A stretch of DNA of 64,000 nucleotides from Heterotrichella gracilis (GCA_032358255.1 JAULBX010028935.1:124001-188000), one strand, 5' to 3'; shown: positions 43,901-62,580, counted from the first letter of the stretch. Made by a program: numbers and translations. The notes: generated from the letters alone by a model not told the origin.

Positions 43901-44757
43901 ACAACTGAGGCAGGCTGTCCCGCCCAACAACCCTACTACAAACACTCAAATCAGGAAGTCTAGGCAAAAACCTGCTGGCAGCCCACCAGAACGTAACTTT
44001 AGACCTCTGCTGGCAGCCAACCCTAAAACATAAACCCTGGTACCTGGGCCAGGGCATTCGCAGTGTCCCTGCTGGCAGCCGAGACAGGCTCCCCGCCCAA
44101 TAGCTGAGCCAAGCAGGCAGGTAAGTATGGCACAGTCACCTCGAGCACTGTGTTGGATGCACCTGCCTCAGTGAGCAGCCAGGAGATGGCCTGCAGGAGG
44201 TAAACCCTTGCTTAGGGTTTTGCAACCATGATTGCCGCACCTTGACGTGGCGCATGCATTTCTGCAGCAAGCTGGCAAGGAAACCCTTGCCTAGGGTCTG
44301 GGATTTTGAGTCCTGCATCGAACCTGCCTGGCCGCAAGTGTGCCATGCATAGCATTGTGTTTGCACGCACATGCCAAGTCGTGGACAGGTGAAAGTGTTG
44401 TTGCGGCAATGCATGCATGGGTGCTTGTGGCATGCACTGCATTGCCCACAATGCATGCATATACCAAGGTTTTGCTGGCGCTACCTGGGAGCCTCCGCCC
44501 GTCACGTAGAAGACCCCTTTGCCCTGTGCCTTGTGTATCTCCTGCACCAGGAAAGTGACACCTGGCATCGAGCCCACCACTGTCCCCATGGCAGCACCCC
44601 CACTGCCCTGGGAAGGGCGCTGCGTGCGCCGCTTTAGAGCAGAGATTCCACGGTACTGTGGGGGTAAAAGGAGACAAGGGGTAGTGCGGTGGGTTCTGAC
44701 TGAGCGGAGGAGGTTGAGGCTGGTGGTGGCTAGTGGTATGGCCCGAGGCATCTGCAC
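40915..44757 (-). CDS. CinA-like domain fused to an HxGH nucleotidylyltransferase (NMNAT-like), organellar
   Basis: Eight exons on the minus strand: 44485-44757, 44044-44190, 43665-43772, 43211-43405, 42722-42912, 42105-42237, 41549-41700, 40915-41089. All junctions are GT-AG in phase, giving 457 residues. The N-terminus (MQMPRAIPLATTSLNLLRSV and onward) is rich in Arg, Ser and Thr without acids, like a mitochondrial or plastid presequence. Next, FYVTGGGSQAISWLLTEAG and SNTVLEVTVPY resemble the CinA/PncC amidohydrolase family. The C-terminal half has the cytidylyltransferase HxGH site in YLPGSFNPLHEGH and the second signature ISSTQLR near the end. Plants have the same arrangement in a nucleotidylyltransferase-superfamily protein (At2g01220-like). 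A role in NMN/NAD-type metabolism follows from the family, not from the sequence alone. Intron 5 carries a copy of the HxGH exon. Confidence 0.85.
41385..41432. repeat. Palindromic mini-element, family B, copy 1
   Basis: Perfect 20-bp arms (CAGGGGGACTAGAATAGGAC, 41385-41404, and its complement 41413-41432) around an 8-nt loop that repeats the arm motif TAGAATAG. Flanking CACC...CGGT words extend the pairing imperfectly. In intron 7 of the CinA/NMNAT-like gene. Confidence 0.92.
41739..41795 (-). repeat. TTTAGGG cluster and copy of the exon 7 start
   Basis: GGGCCTTCTGGGTGAACAAG then GGGGCCTG at 41754-41781 repeats the exon 7 start region 41677-41704. It is joined to GTTTAGGGTTTTA sequence at 41727-41752 (CCCTAAA on the transcript, just upstream of the exon 7 acceptor). 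Confidence 0.85.
42530..42625 (-). repeat. Pseudo-exon: copy of the HxGH-encoding end of exon 5, with donor
   Basis: On the minus strand it encodes PRPSRIYLPGSFSPLHEDHR and GMLDAVAR, followed by a GTGCAC donor, against PRPSRIYLPGSFNPLHEGHR in the true exon. It lies about 190 bp downstream in intron 5. Upstream of it there are in-frame stops and no good acceptor. The site is changed (HEDH), so it is probably non-functional. Confidence 0.88.
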
Positions 44758-45718
44758 CCTTGAGACCCTACCAAGGGACCGTTTCTAGGGCGTGCTTCAG
44801 TGGAAACAAGCAGTCTTGTTGCACTTGATGCTTAGTACACAAGCCTGTGTCGAAGTACAGCAGTGGTAGCTATTCAAAAACCAGTACTGAATTCTGTTAC
44901 ACCCAGTGGCAGAGAGAGTGGCATGCGTAGCCCTTTGCAACACATGTGATCCTCAGCACTCCTGTTACAGCCTTTACAACCAAGATGTCGAGATACAACA
45001 GGCACGGCAGCTTGGAAACAGGTTTCTTATCTCACTGGGCATTGGCTGGATCACATAGTTTGTTGCAATACAGCATGCTGGTACTGTGTTTTCTCTCCAT
45101 TCAGGCAACACTAATGCACACCCCTTGCACTGGGAAAGCTTCATTCTTGCACTGCAATGGGAAATGCCAAACTATCTTGGCCAAAACCACCCGTTGTTGA
45201 CATTGGAGAGAAGAATTTTACCACTGGTAGCTTGCCTGGTTGCAAGAAATTGTCCACATCCATACATCACAGAATTTGTTTATATATATTATTCTCCAAC
45301 GTAGTAATAAAGTAGTGTGTTTGGTTTGATGCAATCACCACAAACTTGTCTGCAAGAAAGTGTAGCTTGTAATTATACTGCAGATATATGCTGCAAGGCA
45401 TATATGATATACAGCCCTTGGTACACAAGCATACTTCCATCATAATTGTTTATTATCAGCTCATATAGTTACAGTATTGGTCCCAGTATCACACTGGTGG
45501 TACAAGTGAGCAACAAGCATTTGTCAACAGCACCCAACTTAATCTTCAGTTATGCAACATTCAACCTATTGTCACTGTCAATGCTAGTAACCCATCTTGG
45601 CCAAAAGTACATAGTCATAAGAGCAGCGCAATAGGCCAAATTGTTTCAAGCTGAAAAGTTGTGTTTTACTCAACAGTGGCAAAAACTGCTTACACTACAG
45701 ACACAACCCCATCAAGAT
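44758..45718. other. Non-coding stretch
   Basis: About 960 bp between the CinA/NMNAT-like start and the stop of the small hydrophilic gene (both on the minus strand). It should contain the promoter of the former and the 3' UTR of the latter. No supported gene. Confidence 0.5.
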
Positions 45719-46627
45719 TTAGTCACTGCCACCAATGCCTCCCTTCTCGCCAGACTTGCCAGCAAACTCATCCTTCTCTGGATCACTCTTATCCAGCTGG
45801 TCGCCGTAGCGCTCTGCGCGGGTCCGTGCGGCCTTCCTTGCAGACTCCTGGCGCTCCTCGGGGCTGCGCGACGCTGCAACAAAGGGGGAATGGGTCACTG
45901 TCCGGTCGAATATTCAAGGCATGAGTAGCAGGCAAGCCACGACATCCAGTATGCAGCGAGTACGATCCAAGCAGAGTTTGGCAAGGGTAGCAAACAACAA
46001 TGCAATTACTTTACGATCATATAATTGAGATGACAAAATACGGCAACAAATTGCAATAACAACTCTTGTCAACGACAGAACCGGTTCAAAAATACGGCAT
46101 GCGCCAACTCGCCCAGATGCCCACGAGAACCACCAGTGATGCTGTTGGGATGCTACACCCAACAAGGGCAGACATACGTGGCTATCCTCCTACCCACCTG
46201 AGATAGCGCCACCCTTCTGCCCTGCCTCGGACTGCGCAGCCCTTCCTGTGCCAAATGTCTCCTTTGGCTCTCCTGTCTTGGTGGTCTCGCCCTCCACCCT
46301 CTCCACATGCACCTGCCCTGATCCGGGCTCTGCACGATGGGCCAAACAAGCGGCGTCAACAAACGATGTTAATTGCAATTGGTTCAAGGTAGAGTGTGGA
46401 ATGCGGGTCAATTGGGTCAAGTGGGTTTGGGAGGATACGTCTGCAGGGATATCAGCTCAGCATGCAAAGCATACAAAGCATGAGCAACGGGCAACAGACA
46501 ATGCGGTCTGCAAAAGGATGGTAGATAGACCCAGCGGCACAGGAGATACACGAACATTTAAGTCGTTATCCATTCAGCTAAGCTAGGCTTGCAGACATAA
46601 CGTACCCTGCTGCGCGGTTCCAGACAT
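45719..46627 (-). CDS. Small hydrophilic protein with KGG-type segment (LEA/hydrophilin-like)
   Basis: Three minus-strand exons, 46606-46627, 46198-46329 and 45719-45873, join in phase to 102 residues. The product lacks hydrophobic segments and is rich in Gly, Glu, Lys, Ser and Thr. It has TGRAAQSEAGQKGGAIS, resembling the KGG stress-protein motif, then SPEERQESARKAARTRAERY, and ends GEKGGIGGSD. Such composition is typical of desiccation or stress-related disordered proteins, but this is resemblance only. Exon 1 encodes just MSGTAQQ plus one base, so the start rests on that tiny exon; the ATG is the only one giving matching phase. Confidence 0.6.
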
Positions 46628-49045
46628 GATGGCTGGGTTGATGTGCGGAATCCCTCGAATGCTGGTGGTTGCGAAAGCTTCAGAAACCCGACTTGAATAC
46701 GAGGCACGAAGTAGGAAGCAGTTGAATGGAGAAACAGCGTTTCTCATGGCCCTTATGTATCCTTGACTCGCTTGTCTCTCAGCAAATGGAGTGGGGGTGG
46801 AGGCGAGGGGTTGTCGTGGAAGTGGCGGATTTCCCTGGCTGCTGCTGCGCCATGCTCCGCCCCGCTGCAGCGCTGGTAGAGGGCATTTACATGTTGACTA
46901 GACCCTCCTTGACCCACAGCATCGCGCTGGCTCGCAATGGGAACGACCCCCCACCCGCCTGGACGACCCTGCGAAGGAGGCCCTGCCGGAAATGCATGCG
47001 ATCGGGTATGCCTAGGTACAGCGCAGCTGTAAACCAATGAGAGCACGGCGCTGGGGCCTGGGCTTTGCATGCAGCCACGTTTGCCCACATCACATGATAG
47101 CCCATTGTGCCCGAAGCTCACGAGCTCATGAGCCCCATGTCACTGAGCGGCGTGGCCCAAGCCATTGTCAGTCCCCTCGTGAGGCACCCACGTGACGTTT
47201 CAGGCGTGGCGTGTCACCCTTAGGGTCAAGTGCTGCAACTGCGAGTGGCCACGGTATAGGGGACCGTATTGTTGCTCTTGTCAGCACCTGCTGCTTGATG
47301 GACACCAATCCCTGTCCTTGTCGCCATCTAGGGATCCTTACTTGGGGGCAAACCTAGGACCCCTTAGGGGGCATGTACTACCATTGCTGTACATGTACTT
47401 GTACTGCATGTCTTTGCAATGCCATTGGAAACAAACTCGGCCAGTGCAACGTGCTGCCAGCAAATGTTAGCTGCTACAACCTGCTGTCCACTTTAAATGA
47501 ACAGGCCCGGGCCCCACTTGAGTCAATATGATTGCGTTCATCAGCAGGTCCCGCTAGGGTCAATGGCCATTGGAATCATCCAATTGGCACTCACTGAGGC
47601 TGTCAGCCTGAGTGCATCATGCCTCATGCTTGGTGAACACCGGGTGGCAAATTGTGCTACCTAGCCTAGTAGCACGCGCGGTGTGCCGCAACGCGGCGTT
47701 GGCAACCACGCTCCGCATATATACCCAGATCTGCATGCAAGCTGCGGCCCGCTGGACCCAGCGCATGCACATGTTACATGAGCATTTTGCTTGAAAGGAT
47801 CATATCATCAGCTATCACATATAGTACAATGTTATGATGTTGTTACTTCCCATTACAGTAATGAATTGCGGTTGACGATAAGGCACGCATCACGCATACA
47901 ATATTACCCAGTGGCCATTGAAGTGGGGTGAGGCATTTATCCACCAACACTAAATTGCCTAATTGCGCTGGACCACATTCACTTGCTTGCCATTGGCAGT
48001 ACCCAGTAGGCGTTACGCTATAAGTCTACACCCACAACCCTAAAACCCCAAAAGTCGTGCCGCTGAAACCAGGTGGCTGAGTGCATACAGGGATAAGAAA
48101 CGCTACAAGATTCAAAGCCATGGCAAATAAATCACAGGCTCTGACAGAGTCTGGTCTGACCAGCTTACGGAAAGGGCATATCCTAAGCGCGTTAAAAACC
48201 CTGCCAGTGTACATACGGCATGAAAACCCTAGGGCTCATCCTGCCCATGTACATGCAACAAGGGCACCTCCCACCAGTACCAACCAACCAACCACTTGCT
48301 CAAAACCCACTCAAGCACACCACAGCACGCCATTCAGATTCAGCCAAGCCAGGGGTCATGGTACATGGTTTGCCTGCTGAAAAAACCATGGCAACGCCAA
48401 ACCTACCAACTACAAAAGACTGAATACCCTACGATAGGTATCCTGCGACCAATCATTTCCACCCAACCCTGCCTCATACTCAACAGCATCAGGTGTGTAA
48501 TCAACCCTCTGATCAGTTGCAATCAGGTGCGACCACGGCCAATCGTTTGCGATCAGCCTGATTATAATATAGGTGTGTAATCAACACCCTGACCTGGTGC
48601 GCACAGCTACGCCTGATCGTTTGCAATCAGGCCAATTATACAATATCTACGCACAGCGCTTTAACGCATTTGCACAACAATTAGCAGCCATTTACCCAAA
48701 CTGCAAACACTAAAGGACCCTTCCAGACAGTAATCCCCCCAATTACACTATCAGCCAACACCGCTACACTACAAATAATTGATGGCCGGGGCTAATGCTC
48801 CGCTGCCCACCCCATCCTGCTACCATCATGCGGGCTCCTGCACTAAACCCTAACTCCACCACGTGCGAGAACCCAAGACTCCGCCGCACCAGTCACCCCC
48901 ACAATCTCCACCCTATTCCGCCACTACCTGGAAGGAAAATATAGATGTGCACCACCAAAATTCCTCCAGATGCCCCCTCCAAAGCAGGGCAGTTTGGCAA
49001 TACATTACCCCCGATCCGTCGCGCCTGATGATCACTCCCCACCAA
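46628..49045. other. Long non-coding stretch
   Basis: About 2.4 kb between the small hydrophilic gene start and the DDM1 stop (both on the minus strand). Open frames on both strands lack splice support or recognisable products. An 80-bp tandem duplication lies at 48491-48650. Confidence 0.45.
48491..48650 (+). repeat. Direct duplication of about 80 bp
   Basis: AGGTGTGTAATCAACnCCCTG followed by GGTGCG.CCA...CGTTTGC.ATCAGnC.ATTATA occurs twice in tandem (about 48491 and 48571). Confidence 0.8.
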
Positions 49046-55390
<6,345 letters not shown>

Positions 55391-56151
55391 CGTAGGGCTT
55401 GGAAAGCCTGGGATGCAGTTTGAATCTGGGTGGATCGTGTCACAATGCTGTGCCACAGGATGAAGCCAATCCACGTTGCTAGCCGGCACGGCTTGCAGTG
55501 CGGAACAAAAGAACGATGCTTGTCTTGAGTTCACAGAAACAACTGTGTTGCCAAGCAAAGTGGCAAAGTGTTCTTCGACCAGAGTTTGGAGAAAACGGGC
55601 CACAAAGTCCCCTTTGAAGCGCGGCAAACGAGCGTTTGAATTCAAAAATGTGTTTGTGCCCCTATGGAATTTGTCATCATCTTCTGGGGCGCCCAACGCT
55701 AAATTGGCGCGGATCTAGTTTTGCCCCTAGCTCTTTGGTTGTGCAATGTGGGTCCCTTTGGAAATGTGAAAAACTCGGGTGACACCTTTTGCCAAGCTTT
55801 GGTTTTGTTTGCGGCCCGGGCACACAAAACCACAAAGGAGGTGAGACAACAACCCAAGCCACTCGCAATCCACTCACGCTACTCTCCTCAGAATCCTAAC
55901 TCTGTACTGCAACATATTGTACCCACATTCCACCTTGTTTCTGTACCCCTGCCTGAGGGTAGCATGCTATAGCCATAGAACAACACAAGTTGCCAGCCCT
56001 GCCCTAACCCAGTAGCTGCCCAAACCCACTCTGTCGCTACAACCCACATCCATCTACACTCCCCCTACCCCACCGCCACCCGCCCCCGCCCCATGTCGGC
56101 GCACAGCCCCAGTTAACCACCCCACCGCCACCACCCCCCACCGCCACCACG
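55391..56151. promoter_or_regulatory. Divergent intergenic region, DDM1 / low-complexity nuclear protein gene
   Basis: About 760 bp between the inferred start codons. An open minus-strand frame to 55696 may be an N-terminal extension of DDM1 or 5' UTR. C-rich strings with CCACCGCC words precede the plus-strand ATG at 56152. No clear TATA box. Confidence 0.35.
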
Positions 56152-59100
56152 ATGTTTGGCGGTGGACCGTCAACCGGCGGCACGGGAAAGGGCACAAGCG
56201 GCCCTCCCACCAAGGAGTCTCGCCGTGCGTTTGTGGTTGAAACAAGTCTTAACACCAAATTGCTGGTAGTGCTACCTTCCACAGCCAGCGTGGCGACGCT
56301 AGAACGTACGTCTCCACCCGTTACCCTACTCAAAACCCTTGCACGTGTGTCGTTGGTGCAAGTCACCGAGCCAGGATTTTAGTGACTGAAATTTTGGCTT
56401 GCTGACGTGGGACCACGGTCTCAATTGCTTTCGAAACCATATGCATGCATGTTCGCAAACATGGTTCCAATGCATGCATTGTACACAGGGTTAGCAGGGG
56501 CTGGGTGCATGCCTGCTTTACCCCTTGTACGACTAGGTTACAAGCAGGTGCATATACCTTGCATTGCACAGCAGGTATGGGAAAACCCTACAACTTTACC
56601 CTACCACAGGGTTCTACTAGAAACACGCCTTGCACTCCCTGCACACCCGAAACCCCTCCTAGGGTTGGCACCACCTGCCACAGTGTGCGGCAAACCACGC
56701 TTACCCATACACACACACAACGGTGGGGCAATATCCTCTGGCTACCACATACACAAGGGGAGAAGTGCATGTACTGACCACTATGCACAGTTGAGGTCGA
56801 GCAGCGCTGCACGCACAGGAAAATACCCTAGTGTAGGGTTCGTGACTTGCACACAGAGGAAGCAGTACCCTAGGGTCCAAGGCCTGTTCCCCAGGGGGAG
56901 TATTAACGCACTCCCATGCCACCTGCAGGGGAGGTCGAGCGGCTGCACGCCGAGGAATACCCTACCCAAGGGTTGGTGGCCTGCACCAAGCTGTACTGTG
57001 GCCTGCCAGGGGACGATCATGATTTCCTGCCTCTCAACAGGAGCTACGAAGTTGCGGGTGGGTTTTAAAACCCTGCACAGTACCCTACAATACCCGAATA
57101 GGTCCATGTACGACACTGCACAAACCATGCAGTTGCACACACCCTCGTTTGAAAGGAAGGAATGAAGGGAGCGCATAGAGGCAGATTTAGGGGGCCATTT
57201 TACAGGACCATGATTGTGTGACACGGCGTGTCGGCCTTGCTATGGTAGTGGCTGCACGAGGATTCGGGTTGGGTTTGATCCTTTATACAGTGGGGTGTCC
57301 ATACTCAGCAAGCACAGATACCCTGCCGTTCCCCTCATCCCCAAGAGCAAACCTGTATTAATATTTCCTGTTGCACTTAAGAGGGCAATTGTTTGCACCT
57401 TGGGGTTTGGTTTGCACAACTGCCCGCCAGTGCCGCCCGCGCACCTTGCACCACTTGCCACACACACCTGTCGCTTGCTGTCTCAGCTTCCCCCGTTTAA
57501 ATACCACCCCCAGCCTCTTCACCATTGCACTATCGCATGCGCCCCCCACCCAACTTCCCCCCTCATCCACTTCCCCCACACAGATGTGCTGGAGTTTGTG
57601 CACAACAGTTGCGGGCGGGTGTATGCGGCATGCAGCCAGCAGCAGCCAGGGACCAATGGGGAGGCGGCACCACAGGCTGTGGGTAGTAAGAGAGCTGCGG
57701 AGTGGGCGCCTGGACAGGTGGGAATTTTTCTTAAATTCCAATATGCGAAGCTGGAAATGTAAAAATCTTCACACTTTGGAATGCGGCAGGGTGCAGCGTT
57801 AGTGGACCGTGCGCACTGCGCGCTTAGTAGTGGTTTGGCATGTCTGGAATTTTGCAGCATGGGGGATCTATGCGAGCTGGTGTGGTACACGCGTGCGTGG
57901 GGCATAGGGTGGAGGGTTGTGTTGAGGGTTTGTGGTTTGGGTACCCAATGGCCATTTATGAGGAGGATGCAGGCAGTTGATTGTAGGGTGTAGGGTTTCT
58001 GTGAGGGCTTTGTATGTGGGTAGGGGGCATGTGTGCCTAGGAGTGGTGCGCGTGCTTCCGAAGCATTAGGGTTTATAACGCCAGGTCGTGGTTTCATCGG
58101 TGCAGGGCGGCAGCACCCAGGGTAATGGGCTCCAGCCCCAAAATACTAATGGAAACCCTACCGGTGGTCAGCACACCACCCCCCAGGAGGCGCCTGGGCA
58201 GGGAGGGAAGCGACGAAAGAAGGGGCATGGGGAGGGAACCAGCGCCCACGGGGCAGAAGGAGGGGGGGAGGGTCAGCAAGCGGGGGAAACTGGTGCAGCT
58301 GGTGGGGAGGGGGGAGGGGGCAGCCAGCTGGGGGTGAAGCAGAAACGGAAGAAGAAGAAGAAGAAGAAGGGGAAGAAACGGAAGGCAGCGGAGGAGCAAA
58401 ACGGGGAGGAAATTGCTCCAGATGGGCCTGTCAGCACAGCACCGATTGCAGCACCCCAGCCTGTCAATCCAAGCAGCATACCAGGGGGCGGTGGTACCAT
58501 CGCTGCACATGGAGAGGAGCAGACAGCCGGCGACGATGCGCCACCTGGCGCAGGGAAGGGCAAGAAGGGCAAGAAGGGGAAGAAGAAGGGTGCCCAAGAC
58601 CCTCCCCTTGATCCTGACGGTGATACTGTCACCACGCCTGTGAATGGGGGTGGGGGGGGGGCTGCGGGCACGTCACGGGGGGAGGAGCAGGGGGTGGTGG
58701 GGCAGGGGGGGAGGCACAGCCAGGGTACCGGTGGCACCCCCTCCTTCAGTACCCCTTCCTCAAAATGGGGAGGGGGGGCAAGGGGGGAGGCTGAGGTGCA
58801 ATCTGCAGGGGAGGAGGAGGCGGGCGCAGGGGGCGAGGGGGCAGGTGCGCGGCGAGCGTAGGGTTCCGACAGGGTTGCATATGGTTTTTGTGAATTTAAA
58901 CGCGTACGGTACATACATTCATGGATTATACTTAACACATGTAATGGGCGGCATAGTAGGAATTGTTTGCAGCCCATTCTCATTAGGGTTTGTGCATGAC
59001 CACGCGTTGGGGTTTGTGCATTAGGGGTGTGCACTGGAACCACACACTAGGGTTTCTGCGGGTGGCCAGCACCCTTGATCCATCCCGATCTGAAGTGGTC

Positions 59101-61742
59101 GGCACAGATCCCACCTTGCATCCCCTTTGCCTTTTGCAAATGACTTCCTCCCCTTGCATCCCGCAGGCGCGCCCACCTTGAAGGACAAATTCCTTGCTGC
59201 GCAATCTGCGCCAGGTGGCAGCCCGACACGCATCCCGGCTGGTGGTGGTGCTGGTGCTGGTGCTGGTCCATCGCACCAGCAGGGCGGTGGTGGGGTGGAG
59301 GGTGGAGCGGAGGGGAAGAAGGGGAAGGGGGTGCAAGGGGATGAGAGCAAAAGCGAGAGCGAAAGCGAGAGTGAGAGTGAGAGCGAGAGCGAGAGTTCTG
59401 GGGAGGAAGAAGTGGCAGAGCGGAAGGGGAAAGGTGGGTGGGGGCAGTTGGGTGGGGGTGGAAAAACTCTGGAAAGAAACCCGAGGAGAATTCACCATGG
59501 ATTTGTTGCATACGCTGTGGGCGGTGCCTGATGGTCCCAGACCCTGACTGAGAGCTGCACTCAAAAGCCCTGGACATAATCCTGAAGGAATCCCATAATC
59601 CCAAGGGTTTATTGCTAGGGTTTAGGGTTTTGACAGCATCACGTGAAGCCATCTCTTGTTGGTCAGTGTGTGACGTCAAAAGGGTGCCAAACCCTGGCCA
59701 CAACCCTAAGGGAGGGTTCCATGCCGCGCAGATCAGAAGCAGCCCAGCCCTGACACCACTCCTGGGGATCCCGGGTCCGACCCAGAATCTGAGTCGGGTG
59801 GCGTGCCACCTGAAAAGCGCAGCGCCAGAAGCCACGTGGCCCTCAAGGCGCCTCGGGTAGCTTCCAAAAAAGATGCACCCCAGCCATCCTCCAGCGGGGA
59901 AGAATCAGGGGAGGAGTCAGGGGAGGGATCAGGGGAGGGATCAGGGGAGAAAGCAGGGGAGAAAGCAGGATCTGAGGAAGGGGAGGAATCGTCTTCTTCC
60001 TCTGAGGAGGAATCTGGGGAGAGCTTGCAAGGGGGCAAGGGGGGAAAGAAGAAGGGCGCTAAGGGGGAGTCGAGCGATTCTGAAGGGGGAGAGGAGTCGA
60101 GTTCTGAAGAGGAGGAGGAGGAGGAGGAGGAGGAGGAGGGGTCCAAGGGGCAGCGGAAAGGGGGTGGTCGCAAACGGGGAGGAAAGGCGGGTGCGAGTTC
60201 CAGTTCTGGCAGTGGGAGCGAGGGCACGTCGAGTGGCGGGGAGAGTAGCGCTGAGACGGAGGAGGAAGAGGAGGTGAGTAACCCTGATTTTAAACCGAAC
60301 CTTAACCCTAACCCTAAACACCATTGTGAACTTGCAAAAGGCATGTACATGTAGTCAACATTTAATGAAATGAATAAAAAAGCAAGTGAACAAACGAATG
60401 GGGTGGAGGCTCCCCCCTCTTACCTATCCTGAACTCAACACCAGCAGGACGCCGGTCCGGTCCTCAGAGGCAGAAGATGATGACCTTACCCCTCAACCCT
60501 AAAATGTAACCCTAAACCTTACACATGCAGGACGCCGGTCCGGCCCTCACCCAGAGCCAGAAGCTGGTGCAGCAAGACCCTGTTGGGGCATGGGAGCGCA
60601 TTGCGTCGCAGTATGCCAAGGCGCAGGAGGCACCATGGGGGGAAGGGGAGGGCAAGGAGGAGGGGGAGGCAGCAGGGACCATGGGGAAGGGCAAGGGGGG
60701 GAAGAAGGGGAAGAAAAAGGACAAGGTAGGTGGTGGCAGGGGGACTGCTAGCTTGGAAACCCTACAGAAGGGCTTGCACTGTGTCCTATACATGCTTAAA
60801 GAAAATCTGCAGCGTGCTTTGCACGCCTTAGAAACCACTAACCGCTGTGCAATATTCATGCCTGTTCCCTAGACGTTGCTATCAAATTAACCCCTCTTGA
60901 TGCATGTACGACACACACTTACACACACACCTTCCCGTCCTTTGCCCCACCCTTGCCCCCCGTGCATACACGTTCCCTCCCCGCACCCCCCAACACCTTT
61001 CCCCCACTTGCACCCAGGCCCATCAAGAAGGAGGGGAGGAACCCGAACTCCCCGAGGGAGAGGGGCCCACCGCCGCCTACGTTACCACACCTGGGGGCGT
61101 AATACTCAAGCCGCACACCAAGTATGCGCTGGCCAAGGACCTCCAGCGGGTGACCAAGGAAGGGGTGAAGGATTTGATCAATGTGGATAGGAAGTCCAAG
61201 GGGTTGAAGCCGCAGATGACCAACGTGCGTGGGGAGGGAAATGGGGCTGGGGGTGGGGTGGGGATTGGGGTGTAATGCGAGTAGGGTGTTGGCGTTCAGA
61301 AGCCAAAATGCGCTACTGGTGTGTGGGTGGGTGGGCAATACATGCTAATCACTTGACCTTTCATAAACCCTACATGCTCTGCCCTCCCCTGCACATTTCC
61401 TGCCAATAATCATTCCACCTTGGTGGCCGCAAGGTGTGTACTGGCTTCTCCTCCCCTTCCCCACTAACCCACTCCTGCCACAGGTGTTAACAGAAAATAA
61501 CCCCATTCCACACACCTATGGTGGCGTGTTATAACCTGAGACCCTCCCCTCCTCCACCCCCACCACACACCCCTTTCCCCCCCTTGCCGCAGATCTACGC
61601 CAACAACGACGCCCCCCCCTGGTGGCCCCAAGGTGTGGAATGGAGCTTCAGGAGCATGGAGGGGCCCAGGGACCAGGTCACCCGTGTGTACCATGCCCTA
61701 GTGGCGGAGGCCAGGCGCATGGCGGCCATGGCAACCACGTGA
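56152..61742 (+). CDS. Low-complexity, probably nuclear protein of unknown family
   Basis: Nine exons: 56152-56305, 56929-57057, 57584-57717, 58106-58844, 59167-59433, 59732-60273, 60531-60725, 61018-61224, 61593-61742. All phases close, giving 838 residues. The first three exons look like a compact ubiquitin-like or coilin-N-terminus-like fold (FVVETSLNTKLLVVLPSTAS; LNRSYEVADVLEFVHN), which I cannot name. The middle is disordered: poly-Lys/Gly-rich basic patches (KQKRKKKKKKKGKKRK), an acidic SESESE run, EESGEE repeats and poly-Glu, typical of nuclear or nucleolar proteins. The C-terminal 120 residues are folded-looking: KYALAKDLQRVTKEGVKDLI, PPWWPQGVEWSF and RDQVTRVYHALVAEARR. The WWP-G pattern suggests a DNA- or protein-binding domain. 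Function unknown. Copies of its last exon follow the stop. Confidence 0.72.
56777..56832 (+). repeat. Copy of the exon 2 start of the low-complexity protein gene
   Basis: GAGGTCGAGCAGCGCTGCAC then GCACAGGAAAATACCCTA resembles GAGGTCGAGCGGCTGCACGC, CGAGGAATACCCTA at 56930-56963, about 150 bp downstream. Each is next to a TAGGGTT/ACCCTA word. Confidence 0.75.
60438..60480 (+). repeat. Copy of the exon 7 start with acceptor
   Basis: CAGCAGGACGCCGGTCCGGTC followed by CTCAGAGGCAGAAG repeats GCAGGACGCCGGTCCGGCCC, TCACCCAGAGCCAGAAG at 60528-60562. It lies 90 bp upstream. CCCTAAACC-type sequence precedes the true acceptor. Confidence 0.9.
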
Positions 61743-62280
61743 TGAAACCCTAGGGCTGGGGTTTGAAGCGCGCGGCTTGCTTTATGGCCCTGGTCAGATT
61801 TTCTGAGTATGCCTCACACCAAGGCTTTCAGAATTTTGAGGGTAGTGGCAGGAGCATGGGGGGACCCAGGGACCAGGTCACACACGCGTGTATTACGCCC
61901 TGGTGGCTGAGGCCAGGCGCATGGCGGCCATACCAACCACGTGATGAAACCCCAGGGTTGGGGCTAGGGGGGTGGTTTTTATGCGAGGAGGTGGGCATCT
62001 CAGGGCTCGACCGCTTGGGGAAACCCTTGGTTGTGGGCTTTGGATATATGGTCATATGTGTATTATCATGCGCTGGGGCAGTGGCCAGGCGCTTGGCGGC
62101 CATAACAAAAACGTGTTACCCTAGGGCTGTGTTTGGGGTGTTAAAATAAATGGCGCGCCGCGGGCATTTACCGCGTGTCAAGACGACACCCTAGAGTTAG
62201 GGTTTGGGACCTGGTCATGCGCATCTACCACTCGTGGTCCAGTGATGACAAGGCACATGGTCGCCATTGGTAAACCATTT
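61743..62280 (+). repeat. Three decayed copies of the last exon past the stop codon
   Basis: Copies at about 61846-61980, 62068-62130 and 62205-62275 repeat GGGACCAGGTCACnC, GTGG(C/T)nGAGGCCAGGCGCATGG, GGCCAT and the post-stop GTGATGAAACCC(T/C)AGGG. Decay increases with distance from the true exon (61593-61742). Non-coding; each carries one AACCCTAGGGTTGGGGTT-like word. Confidence 0.85.
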
Positions 62281-62580
62281 ATTGGTGATATGCTAGGGCC
62301 TGGAAGGCAAGGGTTGCAACGCAACAATTTATTGGTACCAGCTACAATCTCTACAGCTGTCTATGCAGAGTCCACTTACCATCATGATGACGACACATTA
62401 ATTGCTTATCCAGCTCAGGCCACTCCATATGTCCTTGGTAATACTATCATGCGTGTTGTTTCGTTCTTTCTTTCTAAAACTGTCATGCGCATTGCAATCC
62501 GAGTGTGCTCCCTGACCACTTAGCCTGTTTGGAGAAAGACTGGCAATGTGACGTTTGGGTGCTGTCCTGTGCTTGATGGG
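62281..62580. other. Non-coding gap
   Basis: 300 bp between the last exon copy and the LRR gene stop. A/T-richer than its surroundings; nothing recognised. Confidence 0.5.
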
